64,000 bases of DNA, taken from NCBI GenBank assembly GCA_023238725.1, contig CM041554.1, positions 21,686,050 through 21,750,049 on the forward strand. The letters are read 5' to 3'. The DNA is from Scortum barcoo. Lineage: Eukaryota > Chordata > Actinopteri > Centrarchiformes > Terapontidae. Both the position numbers and the translations under genes were made by a program. Of the stretch, positions 1 through 13,989 are shown piece after piece (positions within the stretch are counted from its first letter, which is position 1; the number at the start of each line of letters is the position of its first letter). The notes under the pieces were generated by a model. That model was not told where the DNA came from, did not search any database, and saw nothing but the letters and a program-made list of their open reading frames with translations.

Positions 1-544
1 GGTAATTGCATGATATAATTCATATGATTTTCATTTAAAAACTCATTGTTACAAAATGTTTTTATAAAAAGGAAATTGTCTTGTGTGTCAAAATATTGTT
101 AGTCTGTCTCCACAGCAGACATTTTGCCAAAGTCACACGTGTGACTAATAAAACTAATAATCATGGCACGGGTCCACTCAGATGTTCCAGTTCCAGGACG
201 GTGGTATTGTGCATGCTGGCTCACAGTCATGGCTTACTGGGACACCTCAAAGGATTGAGGCCATTGTAATGTTATTAGTTGCACCTGTGCTGTTCTTACT
301 ATAACAAGTCAAAAAAACAGCCACAGTCCGAGCCAAATCTGGACCAAAGTACAATTTATTCTGAACAGGGCACAAAATGTCAACACAAAGTGAATGGGAC
401 CGCTTTTGACTGATACACGGCTGTCACGTCTGGTCACCTGTCATCATTTAGCCACCTGCTGATCGTCACTGTTTTGCGTGTTGTTGTCAGATCAGACGTG
501 GGAGCTCCACTTTAAAAAGTAAAATGGCATGCTCAGACTAGCTG

Positions 545-1950
545 ATGCAAAAAAAGAGAATATTAACAGAAAACCATGCGTGTAAGCATGAGTGGACTGA
601 GAGATTTGTATTTTTTATTTTGCCTGAGGGCAAGCATGAGACCTTGATTTGCAATGAAACAGTGGTGAAGAGTGGTAACGTAATACACCACTACAACACC
701 AAATGTGCCCATTTTGAACAAAACTATAAGTACAGTGGCACCAGTTCAGATTGTCAAATCAAGCCTCCAGCAGAATAATTGTGTCATTGACACAGCAGGA
801 GCAGGCACTGAGTGGCCTGGGTTCTAGCAAACACAAGAAGCCCTTTTCGGACACTGAATTAATGACAGACAGTTGGAGAGACGCGATGGAGGCCACGCTA
901 GAAGGAAAGCAAAAGGATGAAATGAAAGAAAATAAATCAGATAGCACTCTACAGCAAGGCAAACTGAGATTCTTCCTGATGATTTGCTCCAGCAAGTAAG
1001 GGATATAAAAAGGCACAATTCATCTCACTTGCCATAGATGAATCAACATGGATGCAATACCATCTATGACAGGAGGAAAGAGGGGACTGGCATAAGACTT
1101 TAAAACCCAACATCCTGGTCTGATATATATCGTTACATAATCCACAAAACAGTTTTGCGTGCTAGTCTGGGTGAAATGTACTCAGAAGTAATGACAACTG
1201 TGATGAGACATGTCAACTATTTGAAGGCATCATCTGCACTGCAGCATCGTATGCTGCGCACAGTCCAGAAAAGGTCGATGCAACTTCTGATGATTTCTTC
1301 CTCCTCACAACAATGTCAAAAAAAGGCAGACTTCTGGAGCATTTTTGGGCCACAGAGCTTTAAACCCTTCTGTCTAAATGAAATAAAATGCAAAAGCCAA
1401 GAATGTTTGTGGATTTCCTGCAAAATGAAAAAAGAAAATGGTAGCTGTTGCATTTGTCACAGATATAACCCACCTCAGTGACCTAAATGTCCAGCTTCAG
1501 GGCAGAAACGAACCAATGAGTGACCTCATGTCTGCAGTGTGTGCATTTCAGAGAAAGCTGGAGTGTTTACACTTGACATACTTTCCAAAACTTTTAGAAC
1601 AAACCAGAGGGAAAAAAACACCATCAGAACCATGCTGAGCTCTTGGAAAAGCTGATTGAAAATTTCCAAAACGAGTTTGAGGACTTCAGCTGGGGAAAAC
1701 AAGTTGTACGGTGCATTGAAAACCCATTTCTTGTCAGAAATGTCGCAGAATTCTCAATGGAAGCACACAGAATCTGGCCCTGGGTTAATACAGCTTTTCT
1801 GCAAACTGAGTTGATTGAGCTCCAGGAAAACCTGTCTAAATCTCACTATGACCCCATGCCTTTCGGGACAAAAAATGTCCCTGCAGAAGATGATCCCTGA
1901 CACCCTCCATGTTTGCTTCCACATACTGCTGCGAATCAACGTTTATAATG
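545..1950 (+). pseudogene. Decayed hAT-type transposase (GTF2IRD2/ZBED-like)
   Basis: Short broken frames in one order and orientation look like a hAT transposase of the kind domesticated in GTF2IRD2 and ZBED proteins. In order they are: a BED-finger-like piece (LICNETVVKSGN followed by HHYNTK, about 545-775); a helical piece (about 840-960); a segment with the hAT-like string SLAIDEST (about 1022-1050); a segment resembling the RASLGEMY...VNYLKA region (1155-1240); FVTDITHLSDLNVQLQGRN (about 1450-1510); and a C-terminal segment with LEKLIENFQNEFEDF and NPFLVRN (1643-1900). Stops and frameshifts separate the pieces, so it is not functional. Terminal inverted repeats were not identified, so the limits are those of recognisable coding sequence. 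The family assignment is from memory of motif patterns. Confidence 0.75.
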
Positions 1951-4900
1951 AGTACAGTGAAGAAATCATACTGTAGCAGACTCACTAATGAACACTTACA
2001 TCACTGTCTCCACATGGTCATCATCTGCCCAAGTTTAAGGACACACAAAGAAGGTGTCACATTAACACAGAAATTTCAAGCTCAAAGCTCAAAACAAATA
2101 TGTCAAACTCATTGTATTTTATTTTTGCTTTTTTGAGTCTTGACCACATACAGCTTCACAGTGCACCAGTAGTTTACTTAATGACACACACGCACACACA
2201 GGTGTTTTCACTTTTTCTGGCTGATTAGATCTCTGCTCATGCTGCATTCATGTCAAATCAAGTTCCTGTAATTATCCATTTTCAGCCTGTTTTGTAAATA
2301 CCGTTCATGCGAATATCCAGGTCGTAATTACAACTGTAAGATTTGTCTGAAAGCTCCGATATATCAGGCTTGGCACTTAATGATAATAATAATAACGAAG
2401 TGCCTGAAAAACGAACAAACACGGGTGCCCAATATCGCACCTGTCATTTAAAGTAATTATTAAAGTTGAATGAATATAATGGCATGTTGTCAGTCCACTC
2501 TCACACAGCCAACTCTGTAATCATGCAATCATCTTGACTTGTCAGGTTACATGAACCTTTCCAAGTCATAAACACGGAAATCTTTCCCATTGGTACCATC
2601 CATCCCATATGAAGTGAACATGGCTACAGGCTGAAGGTGAATGGAATTATGTAACATAATATTCTTACTTGAGATCACCAAAGTCAAGGCTAAGGGAATC
2701 AAAAGAATGGTAAGCGACTCATCCATCCCATCATAGCAGATAGAAAAAAACCTAACAGGACAGTGAGGGAGATTTCACTTAAGCACAGTCTGTACACGCC
2801 CACACAGCACTGCCAACTTCACCTGGCCTCCCTTTGACATGCGTTAATGCCTGTCAAAGATTCTGTAATTTGAAGACATTTTCAGTAGAAATTGGTAAGA
2901 GCTGGCCACAAGAACAAGATAAAAATACACATAGAAAATTATTTGATCTTTTTATTAAAAGGACAATGATAGCCTGACTAATGGGTTAAGCATGGGTTCC
3001 CTTGGCTTACAGTAGAAAATGGCACTTGTAGGCGCTAAACTTAAGCCAAAATGTGCCTGTCATATTAAGCTTTTCTAATACAGAGAAGTCTGCAGATTCA
3101 GCTCTGATTCCCTCCTAGCTTTAGCCCAGTTCAAGCTATTTGAATTAATGCACATATATTTCAGACATTAAGCCCGGAGTATCAAATTGAATTGGTTAAT
3201 CATTATACCCTTACTTATTAGCCGACAGGAGTGGATTCCAGTAATGTGTCTTCTCTGCTGTTGCACTACATTTTTATTTCCTTTCTTCTGTCCTGCCTGT
3301 TAGCTGGAACAAGTCTTACTGGTGTCTTTTGACTTCAGTCATCAATAAGACATTGTCACACACAGGAAAGCTGCGATTAGTGGTTTTCTTTCATCCATTG
3401 CAGTAGTCTGTAGCAGTAAAGTGTGTCTACAAAAAGTGCAACAGTTTGAACAACCGTCTAAGACACTGAAACAAACATTGCTTTAGTGTGGAGAGACAAA
3501 CTATAGTTCATTTCAGTGTAATTTATTTTTTAAGATTCTATTATATTGCTTTACTGCTGTATTTTTTTATGACTGAAAAGACAAATGAACTTGAAACTTA
3601 AACATGAACTTGTGCTAATGATTATTGATTGCAATAATGGTCCACTAATGAACTAAACTATACTTATACTATGACTACAACTTTAGACTTACATAACTTT
3701 TGCTGATGATGTCAGTATAAAACCATTTTCATGCAGTCGCACATTGGCCAGTTAGTACAACACACCAAAGGTTCATATTATGCACTTCATTGTGCACATA
3801 TTCTTCACATAACATTCTTTTTGTATGATGTCCTGTATCCTGTTATTCTTGTCCTGTTTATATGCTGCAATCTCATATATTTGGTTCAGGTGTTATAATA
3901 AGCTTTTTTATGATGTATTCTAATATTTATTTAACTTATTTATTTAATATCTACCCTTTGGTGTGTGTGTCTGTGTGTGTATATGGCTGGTGATGTTGAC
4001 TGTGAATATGAATGAGTGAAAAGGACGAGGGGGAGAACTGAGAACAAGGTCGAGGAGGAGGGAATAAAATTATCTATCATTCATCAACGTCATCATGGCG
4101 TCCGTAGATCGGCTAATGAGTTCTGCTCAGCAAAACATGTGCTTGGATTTGTTTGTGGGTGAGGACAGGATGGACTGTTTCTTCTAATAATAACAATAAT
4201 GATTACTTATAATATATAAACTACATTTCTACCACTCAGACTGAATGAAAAACTGAACTCACCATAAATCTTGTGTCTAAGACTATTGCACCAGGTGAAC
4301 AAGGGAAAAAACATTCTGAAATGCTTGTTTATATGTTGATGCAATGCGAATTGTCTTAAATGCTGCATCAGTTGTTTTCCAGCATGTCACACTACAGAGG
4401 ATGAAACTGCAGACTGTCATGCTTATATTGTTGTTTCCATCACCCTGGCATCTGTGGAATCAGGCCGTGATGTAGCTGATATCATACACTGTAGTCTGGG
4501 AAGGCCTTAACGGGGCTAGATTGGGCTTGTGGGAGCTGCATTTGCTCAGTGAGTATGTGCTGCCTGGAAGAAAAAAAAAATCTGTTTGCTGCCTTCACCA
4601 ATCACACCCACACACCTGGCCACCTCATAGTCCCCAGGTCGCATAGGAGATTTAGCCACAGGCCTGTCACTCAGGCTACACCCACAGTCCTACATGGCCT
4701 CTTCTGTCAGTCACACTCAGCCTGTGCGTGCTATGCAGTCTGACGTTTGGAGGCAGACAGCCAGTCGATATGAGGCACAATAAACAAATGTAGCACAGAA
4801 GTGTCTCCACTCTTCAAATGTCACTGGTTCTAAATACAAAGTAGCTTCGAATTTGATCGCAGAACTTTGATTTTTATTACCGCTAACTTCCTGAGTTCAA

Positions 4901-7900
4901 ACAGATAGAGGAGGGGAGAGATGATGAAAAGGAAAAGATAAGAGAAGAGCAAGATTGGAGCTGATTCCTGCTTCAATTTGACAGATTATCTGAGGACTGT
5001 TATTCTCAGTATGCCTGGCCCTTATACCTTGGAACATGCTGTATCTCTGCCTTTATACGGTAATAGAATATTCTGTCCCAAGACTCCTCCTGTTCATGCA
5101 CGGTCAGGTATTTTATACTCTTTGACTCACTACACTTCACAGACTCTTCTGTGGCCATTGTGCTCCGACTAACCAGCTCTTATAAAGCCTCTGGAGATTT
5201 CTGCCTGGAGCCCCATGGTTCCCTGTCATCCATCTGCCACAGCCCACACTCATCCTCCGCCCCGCACCCTCTTACCAATGGTAATGAGTGGTAGACTTCA
5301 CAGAGAAATATCTGTCCGTTTCTTTTTTGAAGCTGTGGCTCTGTGATTCTCTGGCATTGATCTTGTCTTGTGTCCTCTGGTGAGCTACCTCGCTCCAAAT
5401 TAGAGCCTTCCCTCTTTTTCTCCACTCCCGCCATCTCATCTTTTTCTTTTCCTCCCCCCTTTTTCATTGATGAATCTCGCCTGTGCCCCGGTGTTGACAT
5501 AGTTGCAGTAGGCCTGCTGTGACACATAATATTGTTACAACATGGCAAACAGTTGTTAAATAATAATCCATAATTTTAATTTAGCCAACAATGTTGCAGC
5601 ACTATTGAGCACACCGCTGTTGCCCAAGTTTATAGTCTCTCCACAGTGTAAGCTGCTGGGATTATCGTATGTCCTTCAAACACTCACTTATGAATACAAG
5701 ATCTGGGGCATTGTTTAGAGTTGGCTCCACATGCGCTTCTGCAGTCAATTAGCTCGGTAAATAAAAGGCCTTGCTCCATTTAGGATGGATCCCATGCCTG
5801 ACATGAAAGAGGCTTCAGTCCCACAGGACCCAAAAGCCTTGGCTCACATCTCTGGACTCCCTCTGTTCAAAACATGAAGGGGTACTCCTTTTTTTTTTTT
5901 GTCTTTTTACACATACAGTGAATAATAGTTGTGTGTATGTAAAAATAACTGTGTATGTTTCATGTGTGGGTTTGGACAGAGGAGTTCAGAGAGTGACTCC
6001 AGTGATTGAGAGTTTAGTTGTTGATGTTTGCTATGCGCAGGTCTTATCTATTATTTGTCGACTAGTCCCAGACAGCAAAGCAGATATCCACAGAGAGAGT
6101 TTTGTGTGCATGTGCGTGTGAGCGCTTGCAGTGTCAGTCTCTCACTCCGACCCACAGGGGGCAGACTAATGCCCTTATCAGAGGCTGACATGCTGCCACC
6201 ACATTTCTCCCTCTTGCCCCGTCGGCCTCTCTCTCTCTCTCTCTCCCCTTCTCTCGCCCCTTTCCTTTTCTCTCCTCCTCTGCTTTCTTTCTATCTCTTT
6301 CTGTGTGTCTCTCTATTCCTTACACAGACAAACACATTTGTCCCCATCTCACCCAGCCGCACAGCTGCGAGGCACGCCAACGGGGCTGAGATAGCAGGGC
6401 CGGGGTGCCGAACGAAGCGGTGGGGTTTAAACTGGTCGCGGTTATTAGCATGTTGAACAGCCAGAGAGTTTAAAAAAGGAGCCACAGCCAGGGGTAAATG
6501 TGCCTCACGTGGCACAAAACTGCTCGGCCACCAACCTCAGACCGGGACAGCCAGCCAGGCTTCATGCCGTACAGTATCTGTCTTGGCTGCCGGTTGACAT
6601 ATAAGCAGCTTAGGCAAATGAATATCTTCACACATTGGGCGCCGGTCTCATTTACGGAAATGGCTGAAAACATTGCAATGTGCAGAGGAGCGTTTCCCAG
6701 TTTGTTTCATCAGTGTGAGTCAAGCATTCGATGCTGTCAGCAAGCCCGTACTCAAACCATTAACTCAGCAAACACCGGCCCCCTGCTTCTACACCAGCAG
6801 TGGAGTCATATGAGTAGTACTGTCCCTTAAATGCACAGCTCTAATCACTGCAGCCTGCATTTCACTCTCCCCGAATCTGCCACTTCTCAAACTGTATTCG
6901 CTGGCTGCAGCAGCGATGTTAGAAAATCTCCTAGGGCTGTGTAGCCTGTATGCCAGCTGCTCTGTGTTATAACTTTGGAATGAATATGCCATTGTTATTC
7001 TACCTCTGGCTCCCATAGCATTTAGTGCAGACTGATTGTTGCGTCTCACAAAATAGAAAAAGGGAGGGGGGGAATTAAATTGATTGAGAAAAAGATGGAG
7101 CTCAGAACCGAGAGAGAAAGAGTGAAAGAAGAAAGTGAGCACAACAGAGAATAAATATAAAAATAATATGAAATTAATGGAGAAAAATGGAAAATGGAGG
7201 GAAAGACAGAACAAGGGAGTGAATGAAATGGATAAAGAGAGAGAGAGAAGTCAGTGTTTTGCGTCTAAATCCTGCAGCGTGCAGCAGTCCCACACCTCAT
7301 CTGCATATTAAACTGGCCCTGTGGCTGCCTTCCCTCTCAGAGGGTCAACTATCATTGTTTCTGTTGGTTTAAACAGAGCACTACTTCTCAAAACAAGGGC
7401 ATCAGATAAGTCACACTGTGTTTTCAGCTCCAACATTCGGTTTGTGTGTGAGCGTGTGCATATGTGTGCACAGTTTTAACAGCCTGCTCCCGTGTTTCAT
7501 TTCACATTGACCGAGCTTTTGTCTTTGCCCCTGGACATTCCTGCATTAATGATACACACATGAATTAATCACACAGCAAGGCAAACAGCAGCATACTCTA
7601 TGATAATGCAAATTAGAAAGACGCCATTGGGTCATGCTATTTCTACCACAGCTTGTTTTCTCACTGCAGCATCCATGATAATTAGAAGATCGGCAATGGT
7701 TTGTGCAACAGACATGCATCGGTGAGCAGCCACAATAAGAACTTCTGCCAGAGACTAGTTTCTCCCCCCCAAAAAAATGAATGCTGAAAATATAGCTGCC
7801 AGCGGCAAATCCAGAGGGCCAAGCAAAAGAGTATCAAGCAGAGCACACAGGTACATCGAGAGAACTTGTCCAGCCAGCGAGCAATTTATACATGATTGGA

Positions 7901-8058
7901 GGAAGAATTGCAGTGTTATAGCTGATGTCCTGTGTGTATATTTACTGCTGACTTTTCACTGTGTTCCTGACAGAACTGCAGGAATCCCATAACTATTCAC
8001 TTACTGCTAAAAAAAGAAACAGATAAGCCTATTCAGCTGTGTTAAAAGAAACAGATAT

Positions 8059-8900
8059 GACACAAGAGAAAGTCATGTTATTTGACACAAGAGAAAGTCA
8101 GTTTTGGTAAATAATGCATACTGTACGCTCTCACACTTGCACACTCAGAGTACATGTGTTCATTTACAATTCCCAGCTGACCAATGGTCTTGAAAATGTG
8201 ATGTGAACTATAAGACTGATGATGTGTTCCTTACTTACAGTACTCTGCCGTATAATACCATGAGACACACTATATGTAGGTTCTTGAATGTTTTGATGTT
8301 CTTGTTAAAAAAACAAACTGAAAACAAGATTTTTTCATTTTTAGGATGAAATGAAGGTATTATTTCATGAAACCTTGCACAAACAAACACTGGAATTTGT
8401 GAAATGAGTTGTAATTTAATGCTGGGCCAAAGTTTGAAGCAGTTTCATCTCAGCAGGTCAACCTTGAGTCACTTTAAAAATTGTTGAATGTTATAGATAA
8501 ACTTTAAAAATTGTTGAATACCGAACGGCAACCAGTTCATATACCCAAATAACAAATTGTTTATCATTGTCAATAAAAATGACCTGAATAAGAATTTCCT
8601 GATCTGACTCTATCAATGACTCTCTATCCAATAGGATGCTGTGTCCTTATTCACAAGTCCTCCCTCCAATGCTGGTTGTTGCCCAGCCGCCAGCAAACTA
8701 GTTTTACACCAAATGCACACACGAGCTGCTAGTTTGTAAGGGAGGAGTGAAATGGACAGCAGCACTCAATCCTACAAAACAGCTAGGGAGAATGTTAGGA
8801 AACAATCTCATCATTATTTTTTATAACCTGGTCACTCTGATATTTTCTGATATTTTCTGCCAGTCTGATATTTTCTGCCATGCTCTGAGCCACCCATTCG
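8059..8900 (+). mobile_element. LINE-derived fragment, copy A (block-deleted)
   Basis: This stretch matches 8990-10860 in the same order, but as short shared blocks separated by material that only the second copy has. Shared blocks include AATGCATACTGTACGCTCTC, CCAGCTGACCAATGGTCTTG, TACCATGAGACACACTATAT, GGCCAAAGTTTGAAGCAGTT and CAAATAACAAATTGTTTATC. It begins with a 17-nt unit (GACACAAGAGAAAGTCA) repeated at 8059 and 8084, and a short tandem based on CTGATATTTTCTGCCA occurs at 8835-8880. No open frame remains. It is inferred to be a decayed sibling of the LINE at 8990-11100. Confidence 0.6.
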
Positions 8901-8989
8901 TTAGAAATGTATCAGCCCCTCCTTATATTGTATTATTCAGAGTTGCATTACATCCCCTCTGTGTTATATTGTGACACAATCCCCTCCTT

Positions 8990-11100
8990 GAGAAAGTCAG
9001 TTTTGGTAACATAATGCATACTGTACGCTCTCACACTTGCACAGCGCCTCACAAGTCTTTGACCCCAGAATGGCAGATGGTAGGTCTCCATGGGGGTACA
9101 TGTGTTCATGTGGTTTTGGCGGGGGGCCTACAATTCCCAGCTGACCAATGGTCTTGAAAATGGCGGGCTCACCTGGACCACTGGCAGGGACAGGGTGATG
9201 TGAACTATAAGAGGGCCCTCCACTACTCTGGAGTCCCTGCCCTGATGATGTGTGAGGGAAGCTGGTGTGGAGCTGCTCCTCAGCCATGCTACTTACAGAG
9301 GTAGGGTCGCTCCCTGCCCGGGTTGGGGATGCTCGGCTGGTTGGAATAGGTAGCTTGTTGGACTCTGCCTTGAGTCCCTGGAGGGGTATAATACCATGAG
9401 ACACACTATATGTAGGTTCTTGATTTCTGAGCGGTGTTCTGTTTTGGATGTTCTTGTCCATAAAAAAAGGGTGTCCATCAGTGCACTGGCACCAGGAAAG
9501 GTCATGATCGACTTTGTTGTTTTCATCTGATCTCCGGCCGTATGTCTTGGACATGAAGGGGCTGATGATCACCACCTGGTGGGTGGCAGAGGTATTGGAC
9601 CTGGCAGATCAGGAGTCTGTGGAGGAGGACACGGGTCTGGCCTCCTGAAACCTTGCACAAACTTGATCAGGAAACACTGGAATTTGTGAAATGAGTTGTG
9701 ACCACTGCATTTGGCGAAGTGGAATTTAAGTCAGTGCCTGGGAGGTGGGTGCTGGGCCAAAGTTTGAAGCAGTTTCATCTCAGGTCAACCTTGAGTCACA
9801 GAGCCTGTTGTCCGAGGAGGCTGGGCCTAAACTTTAAAAACCCTGGGCTGTGGAGGCTGTTGAATACCGAACTGAGGGCATGGGACTCTAACAGTCTGGA
9901 GCATAACCCAGCAACCATTGAGTTCATATACCCAAATAACAAATTGTTTATCATTGTCAAGGTTGGCCTCAAGGCCTCTTTGTTAAAAAGGGGGGGAAGT
10001 GTGGTTCCAACTACAGGAGGGATCACACTTCTCAGCCTCCCGGGAATTGGTCCTCTTTTTAAAGGGGACGAATAAGAATTTCCTGGAGGAACAATGCGGT
10101 TTTCGTCCTGGTTGTGGAACACTGGACCAGCTCTATTTCCACAGGGTCTGGTGCCCAACCAGTCCACATGTGCTTTGTGGATCTTTGTGGATCTGGAATA
10201 GGATTCGTCCCGTGTATGGGGTGTATTCTGCTGTGTCCAGGGTCCGGGAGCCTTTGCAAGTCCTCCAGCATTGCAGGGGTAAGTCTTTGCATCTGGCTCC
10301 GGCATGGGTTTTACCGGGGTCCTGTTTCACCAAATGCATTTCATCTCTGCATCTTTTGCTGATGAGGGAGTTGCCCTTTGTCATGGCTAAGGACCTTCAT
10401 GGACAGGAGTAAGAACCTAGTTTGTAGCGATTTCATCTCTGTTTGCGGATGAGGGAATCTCTCTTTTTCAGGCCAGGACCGGATGATGTTGAGCTTGGGG
10501 CGGTTTGCAGCCAGGAGGATGGTGAAATGGACCTCCTGGGATGAGCATTGCCCTCTCCAGGGTGGGTGGAGAGGTCCTGCCTCAAATGGAGGAGTTCAAG
10601 TATCTCGGGAAAGCACTTGTCCTACAAGTGAGGGAAAGATTGACAGCGGATTGGTGCAGCGGAGAATGCGGTCGGTGTACCTAAGGACCGCCGTGGTGAA
10701 GAGAGGAAAGGAAACAATCTCATCATTGACCGGAAGGACAAGATGTGGATACAAGCGGACGAAATTTTATAGGGTGGCTGGACCTGGATTTCCTCTGGAG
10801 AAATGAGGGACTCTGTCCGGGAGAGGAGTCTGAGGTGGCTTGGGCATTTTCTGCCATGGACGCCTGGAGGCGTTCCTAGGGAGGTGTTCCAGGCATGTTC
10901 CACCGGAAGGAGGCCTCGGGGAAGACCCAGGACACGCTGAGAAACTATGTCTCTCGGCTGGCCTGGGAACGCCTCTCGGGGTCCCCTGGAAGAGCTGGAG
11001 GAAGTGTCTGGGGTGAGGAGAAGTCTGGGCATCTCTGCTCAGACTGCTGCCTCCGCGACCCGGTCCCGGACCAAGCGGATGAAGAAGAAGAAGAAGAGAA
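8990..11100 (+). mobile_element. Degenerate non-LTR retrotransposon (LINE), copy B
   Basis: Broken frames on the + strand carry reverse transcriptase and 3' ORF signatures typical of a very common fish LINE. EEQCGFRPGCGTLDQLYF lies near 10085-10140, followed in another frame by PVHMCFVDL. GRFAARRM lies near 10500, a KIDSGL...RMRSVY stretch near 10640-10690, and RWLGHF, VPREVFQAC and YVSRLAWERL at about 10830-10980, before an end at (GAAGAA)n near 11085-11100. The 5' half (8990-9980) resembles the endonuclease-side part of the same element, including ATCACCACCTGGTGG near 9570. Frameshifts and internal deletions are numerous, so it cannot be active. The clade (Rex/RTE/CR1-like) is left open. 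Confidence 0.8.
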
Positions 11101-11104
11101 GATG

Positions 11105-11275
11105 AAGTTGCATTACATTACAGTACATTCATTTAGCTGACACTATTGTTCCAAGCGACTTACAATAAGTGCATTTAACCATTCAGCCAAGTGGACACAA
11201 TCAAGAAGTAGCAAGAATCGTGCAAGTACACCAAACTCCATATAATCCAAGTACAACAACCTTCGAGTGCTTCAG
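11105..11275. repeat. Dispersed fish repeat with TTAGCTGAC...CAAGCGACTTACAATA core
   Basis: Directly after the LINE 3' end is a sequence starting GCATTACATTACAG and containing TTAGCTGACACTATTGTTCC followed by AAGCGACTTACAATAAGTGC. This core recurs in many teleost genomes. A partial copy (ATATTTAGCTGACACTATGG) appears at about 62660. Element class was not determined. Confidence 0.6.
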
Positions 11276-13989
11276 TGCTGTTTGTTTTTCAGGTTGTGTT
11301 TCACAGAGATTACACTAAATTAACTCTTTTTTTCCTTTTCAGAAAAAATAGTAACTTCTGAATATTTGTGGTGAAAGTTCAATTTAGTTGGACTTTGGGT
11401 GTAAAACCTGGTGGAAAATCAGGCCAGCGCACAACACAGTGGTTTGCACTGCAGGTCAGGAGAGCAGAGGTACTCTCTCCACTGGAAAATAATGTTGTTG
11501 CTCTGTGCAATGTAAAACTTAGGCCTTTAGTACGAAAGCTGTGAGAGGTTTTTAGTCACAGTGACAAGGTCATACTACTTCTGTGCTTGTCAAGAAAGAT
11601 AGACACGGGTCATTCAAACATTTGTACTTTTGTTGGTTTCCTGGTGGAGACTCAAATATGGTAAGACAGCTGTGTGAAAAATGTTTTCAACAAAACTCCA
11701 AATGGTGATTGATTTTACTAGCTAAAACTGGTCAGTAGGTTCTGTCTTGACCCGTGGACAGAGTTTTTCAATACATGAGTGTGTCACAGCCGAAAATATT
11801 ATCTCAGCTTTCGTCTGGTGGTTGCACTTGGAAAACTGGTTGACACGTACCACCGCCAACAGGTACTTTAGCTCCTCCAAAGTTTTGATTATGGTTGGGC
11901 AAAGTAATATGAGAAAACAGCTTATTTCATTTATCTCAGTCTTTGTTGCTTACAGTACAATTATCCAGTTGGTTTGGTGCACCAAATGTCTGTCTAGACG
12001 GCATCCAAACAATGTTACCTATTTACTTACTTTTAAGATAAGATCAAATAAGTAGGAGGAGCACAGTTTTTTTCTCAAAATGGCAGATAAATGCATAGGT
12101 TAACAATGACCATCCTATCTTAACATGGAAAATGCATTTTCAGAAAGTTTGGTGATGCATTAAAAGATGAGTTGAACTCTGGCCTGATGGCAGGGCTAGA
12201 TGGATCATTGCATTGAACCCAATGTCATGCATTGTCATGTGTCTGGACTTTATTTTTCCCCAGATAAATGGGTAAGACGTGTCTTGGCCTACTTTGAAAA
12301 ACAGGGATCCATTTGAGAAAGTTGCTTGTCTGCGTCCTAAAAACCGCGGGTCAGAGGAGCACTCATAGATATTCTGGGAAGAAATAGTCAGCCCACTGCC
12401 GAGATTTGCTAAAGACCAAAGAAAATATAGTCAATGGGCTTAGTAGAGGCAAATTTATGCTGACTAACATGGCTGTACCTGTAAAAAGCCTGCTATTCAA
12501 GTAATGTACTAGGTAGAACACTAAACAGACTGACAGCTACCTTGTTTGTAGTCGGAGTGTGTAGGGATAGCTTCAGAGAGATTACTGAAGCTCACTGTGT
12601 GTGTAATGAAGCCCTGAGTCAATAAGACATGCAGGCTTAAGGCCAAAGGCTGAGCCTGTGCATCAAAGGTGCAACGTTTGTGCGAGTCGGTGTGCTTGTG
12701 CATTCTTGTTTTTGATTGACAGCCTCTGGGTCCCTGGACCTCCTCTGCCTCTCCCAGTGAAGGGACGCAGTTAGTTATGGGTGCCTTGTTAAAGGTATGT
12801 CAGGTTGACAATGTCAGCGTGATCATGGGAAATGTGACACGCGTGTCCCTTTAACTGGTCGAGATGGCCGCTGCTGGCAGCTGGCCTGTCAACCTCCACT
12901 GGGAGCCTGGCAAGCTGACAGCAGGAGTGGAGCTTTGCCACTGTGGAGGAATAAATTGCATTTACTCGAGGTGAATGCCCAACACACACGCATACATACA
13001 GATGGAAGCATTTGTCTCTGCTGGGGATGTGGAGGGGGCGCTGATGAGGGGAGAGATAGTGCACTTGTGCCCATGCAGGTTGTTTCTACCTTGATTCTTT
13101 AAACACACTGACAGAAAGATGAATAAGTAGAGTGATGGTGGCAGGCACAGTTCAGCTTGGCAGTACAATTGAACCTGCCTGTGTGAGAGTGGGGAGGGGG
13201 CAGAGGGGTGGAGGGGGGTCAGCTGCTGTTACAGGGATGGGAAAACTGAGCCAGTAAATGTTTGCACCTGGGTACCATTATCACCTGCTGCTCTCCAAGA
13301 GACCAGTAGCCAAACCTCCCTCCAAAGAAGCACTCACACAGTTCCTTTGGAAAATGTAGAAGAAAAATCTGAAATGGCTGCAAAGCCAACTATCTGTGAT
13401 AAAGTCTACTGGAGTTGCCTCTGGCTCAGCTGCTGTGATGTCTTTGTGTGTGAAAAACTTTGTTTGGGTGGAAGCTGCGCATACAGATTTGCCATCTATA
13501 GTAGTTCTGTGTCTCTTTTCCACTTTTTCAGTCGTGAAAACATTTGTTTCCTCCCATCTGATCCCATTTCCTCTTTCTACTATTGTAGAGCCTCACTGGC
13601 TTGTTGTTGTGATGGTGTGTTTGGTAAAAGAGCCTCTATTGATAGGCCTCCTTGTGTTTGTTTGATGTTCTAAACAGTGCGACATAATCTGCAGACGCTC
13701 CGCACTGATCCAAACCCCTCAGCCTTTCATGGAGCTTTCTAGTCCAAAGCATTTCAATTGCTTTTATAATTGAGTTTGTCTGCTGCCTCTGTGATTGCTT
13801 TGGATCTTTCTTTTGCTATCAAACAAGGCAATTACTGCCAAGTCGCATATTTTCACCAAAAAATGTTTATTCGCACAAAAATTTGCATGCAACAATTGCA
13901 AAATCTCCTTCCAGTTCTCTGCATGCGTGCAATGTCTCGCCTCGCCATACATGTGTCGATGGGAACTAACAGCTAAAAAAAAAGGCAGC

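Noticed and set aside
5180..5548. 122-codon minus-strand frame
   Set aside because: Low-complexity Lys/Glu/Arg-rich translation of a pyrimidine-rich stretch, with no splice context or recognisable domain.
9796..10412. Overlapping frames on both strands of 100-170 codons
   Set aside because: They are shadows in a degenerate LINE; only short + strand pieces match reverse transcriptase motifs.
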